NCBI GenBank assembly: GCA_016704275.1
Contig: JADJAK010000001.1
Location: 726,321-790,320 of the forward strand
Length of the DNA: 64,000 bases
Source: Gemmatimonadota bacterium
Lineage (GTDB): Bacteria; Gemmatimonadota; Gemmatimonadetes; Gemmatimonadales; GWC2-71-9
Direction of reading: 5' to 3'
Below the pieces are notes generated by a model. The model searched no databases, was not told where the DNA came from, and saw only the letters and a program-made list of their open reading frames with translations. The number at the start of each line of letters is the position of its first letter. The first letter of the stretch is position 1. The translations under genes were made by a program, and so were the position numbers. Of this stretch, positions 59,789-64,000 are shown in pieces.

Positions 59789-61252
59789 GTGACGTCCGTC
59801 CTGGAGTTCTCCCTGCACAGCCACGCCCTGCTCCTCGCCCTGCTCGGTGGCCCGAGCTCCCCGACAACGATGGCACCGACCTGCGGAGAACTCCTGGCGG
59901 GGCTCCGTGCGAAGACCGAAGCGAACTATGCCGGCTTTCGCCTGGAGGTCCGCGGTGCCCGCCAAAAGGCCTACCTGACCATGCTCGCACCGCTCGAGCG
60001 CCGCGCGGCCACCCTGGCCGAAGCGGCGTGCTTCCCGGTTCTGTTTGCCTATCTCGATTGGTTCAAGGATCCCCACCTCTTCGTGTACCAGAGTCCGCGA
60101 CTCGACAGCGCCGAAACGCGCCGTGTGATGCCGGCCGTTCCGCGCATCGCCGTGGACGTCGAGGCGATGCGTCGGTCCATCGGGGCACGTGGCGCGAAGG
60201 TCGATCCGATCGAGGGGCTTTGGTATGACGGCGCGATGGAGATCGCAGTCATTCCTGATCCAGCCGGCAAGGCCGGGCGATTCGTGGGCGTGGTGGTGAC
60301 GAGCGATACCGTGACGCTTCCGATCGGGAGCGTGCGCGCCGTCTTTGACCGCACCGCCGCGGGCAGCTACACCGCGTCGCTGCGCTGGCGCTCGCTGGCT
60401 GTGACGATCCCGCCCGTGTCGTTGCATCGAGGTGGCACGGTGCTCCGCCTCTCCCCCGGGATCTGGGGAAAGCGCTTTCCTGGGGCGGCGGTCGAGCGCG
60501 CGCTCCTGGATTCGGTTGATGTGCATCGCCCCACGTTCACGTGGCGCGCCAACGTCGGAATCATCTCCGTGCTCTCGCACGATGGACAGTATCGACGCCT
60601 GATCGACTCCATGGTGGCGGCGAATGCAGCACGACTCGCGACCTCTGAGGCCTTCCTGATTGATTTCCGAGGCAACGAAGGAGGGGGCTCCCAGACCACC
60701 GCGGCACTCACCCCCTACGTGATGGCGGCGACGGCTCCGGCGGCAGCGGAGGATTTCGGCGAAGCGGTCATGCTCTCGTCCCCCGACCAGATCAGCTATG
60801 CCACGCGCGCGTTCGGTGCACCGACGTCCGCCTTTGTCACTCGCCTGGTCGCCGCGCTTGAGGCGGCGCCAGGAGAACTGGTTCCGCTCGAGGCGCCAGG
60901 GTCACCGGCACCGCCCCGCGTGCAGCCGCGATCGGCGCCGCGCGTCGCGGTCCTGGTTGATCGCGGGACCGTCAGCGCATCGGAGGTGCTGACACTTACC
61001 GCGAAGCGCGAGGGCCGGGCGCGCGTCATCGGGCAGCCGACGGCCGGAGCACTCGACTACCAGAGCACCTCGGTGGTCCGGATCCATCCCGAGCATTCGC
61101 GCTGGTACCTGGGCTACCCGACGATCACGGCGCATCGGCGCCTCCCCGAGGGCGGGATGCGCGGGAAGGGGATCGCCCCGGATATTCGGCTCGAATGGGA
61201 GGGGGTGGCCGATCCGGTGGCGGCCGTATTGGCGAAGCTCCCGCCCCCCTGA
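59789..61252 (+). CDS. S41-family (C-terminal processing protease-like) serine peptidase
   Basis: 487 residues. A weak hydrophobic N-terminus (HALLLALLGG) may be a signal. The C-terminal S41 domain shows AFLIDFRGNEGGGSQTTAAL and the nucleophile Ser in VAVLVDRGTVSASEVLTLTA, followed by RARVIGQPTAG. No PDZ domain is evident; the N-terminal half is a family-specific domain resembling other secreted S41 peptidases. The GTG at 59789 is the furthest reasonable start; ATG 59869 is an alternative. It lies between the M14 peptidase and the SRP RNA gene. Confidence 0.82.
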   Translation: MTSVLEFSLHSHALLLALLGGPSSPTTMAPTCGELLAGLRAKTEANYAGFRLEVRGARQKAYLTMLAPLERRAATLAEAACFPVLFAYLDWFKDPHLFVYQSPRLDSAETRRVMPAVPRIAVDVEAMRRSIGARGAKVDPIEGLWYDGAMEIAVIPDPAGKAGRFVGVVVTSDTVTLPIGSVRAVFDRTAAGSYTASLRWRSLAVTIPPVSLHRGGTVLRLSPGIWGKRFPGAAVERALLDSVDVHRPTFTWRANVGIISVLSHDGQYRRLIDSMVAANAARLATSEAFLIDFRGNEGGGSQTTAALTPYVMAATAPAAAEDFGEAVMLSSPDQISYATRAFGAPTSAFVTRLVAALEAAPGELVPLEAPGSPAPPRVQPRSAPRVAVLVDRGTVSASEVLTLTAKREGRARVIGQPTAGALDYQSTSVVRIHPEHSRWYLGYPTITAHRRLPEGGMRGKGIAPDIRLEWEGVADPVAAVLAKLPPP

Positions 61253-61258
61253 TATCTT
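61229..61258 (+). promoter_or_regulatory. Promoter of the SRP RNA gene
   Basis: TTGGCG (61229-61234), an 18-base spacer and TATCTT (61253-61258). The predicted start, near 61263, coincides with the first paired base of the RNA. The promoter overlaps the end of the S41 peptidase gene. Confidence 0.55.
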
Positions 61259-61261
61259 CGG

Positions 61262-61364
61262 GGTGCCCCAGGTCCGTAGGGTATCAGCGTGCGAACCGCG
61301 TCAGGGCCTAGCGGCAGCAGCGCTAAGCAATGTCTGATATCGCTTCGGGTCGCCTGGGGCACTT
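61262..61364 (+). ncRNA. ffs: Signal recognition particle RNA (small bacterial 4.5S type)
   Basis: About 100 bases. The closing stem GTGCCCCAGG (61263-61272) pairs perfectly with CCTGGGGCAC (61353-61362). GTATCAG (61281-61287) pairs with CTGATAT (61334-61340). The Ffh-binding domain is recognisable: CAGG (61302-61305), GCC, tetraloop TAGC, GGC, then AGCAGC (61316-61321), aligned with the E. coli segment CAGGUCCGGAAGGAAGCAGC. The usual GGAA tetraloop is replaced by UAGC. The RNA guides membrane proteins to the translocon with Ffh. An SRP RNA gene directly before dnaX is known from Bacillus (scr-dnaX-yaaK-recR). Confidence 0.85.
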
Positions 61365-61392
61365 TGCATTTCCCTCCCTGCGGGACCGCCTG

Positions 61393-63144
61393 ATGTCCAT
61401 CGCCCTCGCCCGCCGTTATCGCCCCCGTCGATTCGCCGACCTCCTTGTCCAGGACCACGTCGCGTCCGCCCTGCGCGGCGCCGTGGCCAAGAATCGTGTC
61501 GGCCATGGCTACCTGCTCACCGGGCCGCGTGGCGTCGGCAAGACGACCGCCGCTCGCATCCTGGCGATGGCGCTCAACTGCGAGCGCCGCGACCTGGAGC
61601 ACCCGACCGGCGAGCCGTGCGGCGAGTGCGCCTCCTGCGAGCGGATCTGGAACGGGCAGGCGAACCTCGACGTGGTCGAGATCGACGCGGCGTCGAACCG
61701 CGGCGTTGACGATGCGCGCGACCTGCGCGAGCGCGCGATGTACGCCGCCTCCCAGGATGGGCACCACAAGGTGTACATCGTGGACGAGGCGCACATGCTC
61801 ACGCGCGAGGCGTGGAATGCGCTGCTGAAGATTCTTGAAGAGCCGCCTCCGGGCGTCGTCTTCGTCTTCGCGACCACCGAGCCGCAGAAGATCTTCAACA
61901 CCGCCGCGCCGGTGATGTCGCGACTGCAGCGCTTCGACTTCCGCCGCATCGGCCCCGCCGCCATCCAGTCGCGCCTGCGCGAGGTGCTGCGCACCGAGGG
62001 GCTCGACGCCGAGGACGACGCGCTGCTGCTGATCGGGCGCCACGCCGACGGCGGCATGCGCGACGCGCTCTCCGTGCTCGACCAGTGCCTCTCGTTCGGC
62101 GAAGGGCCGCTTACCGCCGCTCGTGTGCGCGACGTCCTCGGCCTCGTCAACGACGAGTCGTACGGTGCGGTCCTCTCGCTGGTGGCCGATCGAAATCCGG
62201 GTGCGGTCTTTGGTGTCCTCGACCAGCTGATGGACAGCGGCGCCGACCTGGCGGAGTTCGCGGGCGGCCTCTCCGAAGTGCTCCGCGCGCTGGTGATGCA
62301 CCACTACGGCGTGACCCCCGAGGACCTGCCGGAATCGACGCTCGCGTTGATCGCGGGTGTCGCACCGCGGCTCGCCCCCGAGGATGCGGTGCGGATGCTC
62401 AAGCTGCTGGCCGACGCCGAGAACTCGGTCCGCCGGAGCGCCCACCCGCGCTTGGTGCTTGAGACGCTGCTGCTCCGCTGGGCAATGCTCGACCGCGTGG
62501 TCGACCTCAAGGCGTTGCTCGCGGGACAGGCGCCGCCGGCGTGGCAGGGCTCCCCGACGCCAGCCGCACAGCCGATACCTCAGGGTCGATCGGCCGCGGC
62601 CCCGGCGCCGGCAGCGGCCGCACCGAAACCCCCGGCGCCGAAGTCCTCGCTCGCCGAGGAGGCACCACCCCCGCCCGCTCCGCGGAATCGCGAGACGGGA
62701 GGGCCGCCGGAGGGGGCTACGGCCCCGTCGCCCGTCTTCTCCGTCCCGGCCAATACCGACGGGATCCGGGCGATCTGGGGCGAGGTGGTCGCGACGGCGT
62801 CGCGGCAGAGCATGCTCCTGAGCCAGGCGCTCGACCACGCCACCCCGCGGATGGATGCCCCGGGGAAGGCGGTCCTCGCCTTCGGCCCCGAGGAAGGGGT
62901 CTTCCGGGAGGGGGCCGAGCGGCTCCTGAGCAGCATCGAGACCATCCTTTCTGCGCGGATGGGGAGCCCGGTGACGGTGGTGCTGGAGTCCGGGATCGCC
63001 ACCCCGGCCCCGGCTGCGCGGAAGGGCGGCCGGATGACCGACGAGACGATCCGGGCCGACCGGCTGGGCGAGCTCCGGCGGAAGGATCCGACCCTCGATG
63101 CGGCCGCCGACGCGTTAGATTTGGAGCTCGTGGACGAGGGATGA
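61393..63144 (+). CDS. dnaX: DNA polymerase III subunits tau/gamma
   Basis: 583 residues. Clamp-loader ATPase with Walker A GPRGVGKT (residues 44-51), zinc cysteines C63, C76, C79 and C82, DEAH in YIVDEAHMLT, and the sensor segment VMSRLQRFDF. A Pro/Ala-rich linker (about 385-440) precedes the C-terminal tau domain. No obvious poly-A slippage site for making gamma was seen. The frame is open from 61330, but those codons lie inside the SRP RNA, so ATG 61393 is used. It overlaps the YbaB gene by ATGA. Confidence 0.96.
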   Translation: MSIALARRYRPRRFADLLVQDHVASALRGAVAKNRVGHGYLLTGPRGVGKTTAARILAMALNCERRDLEHPTGEPCGECASCERIWNGQANLDVVEIDAASNRGVDDARDLRERAMYAASQDGHHKVYIVDEAHMLTREAWNALLKILEEPPPGVVFVFATTEPQKIFNTAAPVMSRLQRFDFRRIGPAAIQSRLREVLRTEGLDAEDDALLLIGRHADGGMRDALSVLDQCLSFGEGPLTAARVRDVLGLVNDESYGAVLSLVADRNPGAVFGVLDQLMDSGADLAEFAGGLSEVLRALVMHHYGVTPEDLPESTLALIAGVAPRLAPEDAVRMLKLLADAENSVRRSAHPRLVLETLLLRWAMLDRVVDLKALLAGQAPPAWQGSPTPAAQPIPQGRSAAAPAPAAAAPKPPAPKSSLAEEAPPPPAPRNRETGGPPEGATAPSPVFSVPANTDGIRAIWGEVVATASRQSMLLSQALDHATPRMDAPGKAVLAFGPEEGVFREGAERLLSSIETILSARMGSPVTVVLESGIATPAPAARKGGRMTDETIRADRLGELRRKDPTLDAAADALDLELVDEG

Positions 63145-63470
63145 ACCTTCGTCCCGGTGAGACCCTGGACGATGGACGGACGTTGGCAGATTCCTCGAAG
63201 AACGCACCCTCACGCGGCCGGTCCGACCGGGCCCGCACCACGCGCGACGCCGAACTGGCGAAGCGTGCGGTCGAGGCGCGTGCAGGCGGCGGATTGGTGC
63301 AGGTGGAAGTCGATGGCCATCTGGCGCTGCGGCGCCTGGTGATCGCCCCCGAGTTGCTCGAGGGGCGCGATGCCGATTTGCTGGCCGACTTGATCATGTC
63401 GGCGATCGCCGAGGCGCAGCGCCGCGCGGACGCCCTGGCGGCGACCGACCCGGACCCGACTCCCGCGTGA
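63141..63470 (+). CDS. YbaB/EbfC-family nucleoid-associated protein
   Basis: 109 residues. The core EARAGGGLVQVEVDGHLALRR and the helix LLADLIMSAIAEAQRRADAL are typical of YbaB/EbfC, a small dimeric DNA-binding protein encoded between dnaX and recR in many bacteria. The first 45 residues are unusually polar and lack the Met/Gln-rich coiled helix (KQAQKMQ type) that normally starts the family, so the N-terminus is divergent or altered. It overlaps dnaX by ATGA. Confidence 0.85.
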   Translation: MNLRPGETLDDGRTLADSSKNAPSRGRSDRARTTRDAELAKRAVEARAGGGLVQVEVDGHLALRRLVIAPELLEGRDADLLADLIMSAIAEAQRRADALAATDPDPTPA

Positions 63471-63474
63471 TGCC

Positions 63475-64000
63475 GTGAGCGCCCTCGAGACGCTCATCGG
63501 CGAGTTGGCGCGACTTCCCGGCATCGGCCGGAAGACCGCCCAGCGCCTCGCCTACCACCTCCTCGGCCAGCCGCGCGAGCGGATGGATGCGCTGGCCGCC
63601 GCGTTGCAGGTGGTCTCCGAGCGAGTGCACCCCTGCACCGAGTGCGGCCAGCCGACCGAGGATGGTGTCTGCCCCATCTGTCGCGATCCGCGGCGTGATC
63701 CGACGCTCCTCTGCATCGTCGAGGAGGCATCGGCACTCGCCATCCTCGAGAAGGCCGTGGCGTTCCGCGGGCGCTATGTGGTCCTCGGCGGCCGGCTCTC
63801 ACCGCTCGACGGGATCGGCCCGGAAGCCCTGCGCATCGGGCTCCTGGAGCGTCGGCTCGAGGCCGGAGATGTCCGCGAGGTGATCCTCGCCACCAACTCC
63901 TCGCTGGAGGGGGAGGCGACCGCGACCTACCTCCATCAGCTGCTGGCCGCTCGCCCCGGGGTGAAGGTCTCCCGGCTGGCACGTGGCCTGCCAGTTGGAG
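63475..64000 (+). CDS. recR: Recombination protein RecR, 3' truncated by window edge
   Basis: 175 codons of about 200 are present, starting at GTG 63475, four bases after the YbaB stop; an ATG at 63470 stops after two codons. The helix-hairpin-helix ELARLPGIGRKTAQRLAYHL, the zinc finger CTECGQPTEDGVCPIC and the Toprim segment ILATNSSLEGEATATYLHQL identify RecR. With RecO and RecF it loads RecA at gaps. The gene runs off the end without a stop codon. Confidence 0.96.
   Translation, partial: MSALETLIGELARLPGIGRKTAQRLAYHLLGQPRERMDALAAALQVVSERVHPCTECGQPTEDGVCPICRDPRRDPTLLCIVEEASALAILEKAVAFRGRYVVLGGRLSPLDGIGPEALRIGLLERRLEAGDVREVILATNSSLEGEATATYLHQLLAARPGVKVSRLARGLPVG

Noticed and set aside
61330..61392. 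Upstream extension of dnaX
   Set aside because: The extra 21 codons fall inside the SRP RNA; ATG 61393 begins the conserved DnaX N-terminus.
1..64000. tRNA, rRNA and insertion-sequence genes
   Set aside because: All intergenic gaps were read for cloverleaf-like sequences and transposase-like frames; none was found, though a covariance search would be more sensitive.

Overview
The window is high-GC bacterial chromosome, about two thirds G+C by eye, with tightly packed genes and many ATGA or GTGA stop/start overlaps. Gene content (TonB receptor, secreted Ig-like lipoproteins, GWxTD/TPR proteins, B12-dependent ribonucleotide reductase, secreted serine and zinc peptidases, an SRP RNA-dnaX-ybaB-recR cluster) suggests a Gram-negative, probably a member of Gemmatimonadota or a near relative. 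This assignment is inference from gene families; no rRNA is present to settle it. I saw no tRNA, rRNA, transposase, integrase or CRISPR array.

Layout. 1-6.8 kb: 3' part of priA, a TonB receptor, an ornithine-cyclodeaminase-like protein, a small unknown, a Fur-family regulator and CcdA. 6.8-14.3 kb: an ABC exporter half, a glycine-zipper lipoprotein, gamma-glutamyltransferase, murQ-anmK (peptidoglycan recycling) and a PP2C phosphatase; three of these genes carry a frameshift. 14.4-23.6 kb: one translationally coupled operon of an N-acetylmuramoyl-L-alanine amidase, three tandem paralogous GWxTD/TPR proteins (the middle one frameshifted) and a gamma-carbonic anhydrase. 23.6-27.9 kb: nrdJ with a structured leader, then a MATE exporter. 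27.9-37.0 kb: a complete kdp potassium system (kdpF-A-B-C) with an extra small peptide in front and an outer-membrane barrel gene inside, followed by kdpD-kdpE. 37-44 kb: ispG, two tandem lipoproteins (the first decayed), and a periplasmic thiol-redox operon (CcdA-like, TlpA-like, a cysteine-free peroxiredoxin-fold protein, an unknown). 44.2-47.4 kb: a 970-residue Ig-like surface lipoprotein with a strong promoter, long leader and terminator. 47.5-54 kb: a four-helix-bundle protein, pgi, an MBL-fold hydrolase, pyk, a DnaA-box-rich intergenic region and a class II aldolase. 54-61.3 kb: YihY, a beta-lactamase-like serine hydrolase, M14 and S41 peptidases. 61.2-64 kb: SRP RNA, dnaX, ybaB/ebfC and partial recR, the arrangement known from Bacillus.

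Most unusual signals. (1) Heptanucleotide tandem repeats of several sequences, all with a 7-bp period, sit in intergenic gaps. The GATC-bearing family (GATGATC and its complement) occurs at six places between 47.4 and 56.9 kb: one copy is read in frame inside pgi, two bracket the four-helix-bundle gene, and another family forms a 29-bp perfect inverted repeat between convergent genes. (2) The 570-bp gap between pyk and the aldolase holds at least seven DnaA-box-like 9-mers around TTTTCCACA and looks like a replication origin or other DnaA-binding locus; the GATC heptamer loci lie on both sides of it. (3) A tandem triplication of GWxTD/TPR proteins is coupled to a cell-wall amidase.

Five genes contain apparent frameshifts with good coding potential on both sides. 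They may be assembly indels or recent pseudogenes; the sequence alone cannot tell. They are listed under type pseudogene with that caution.
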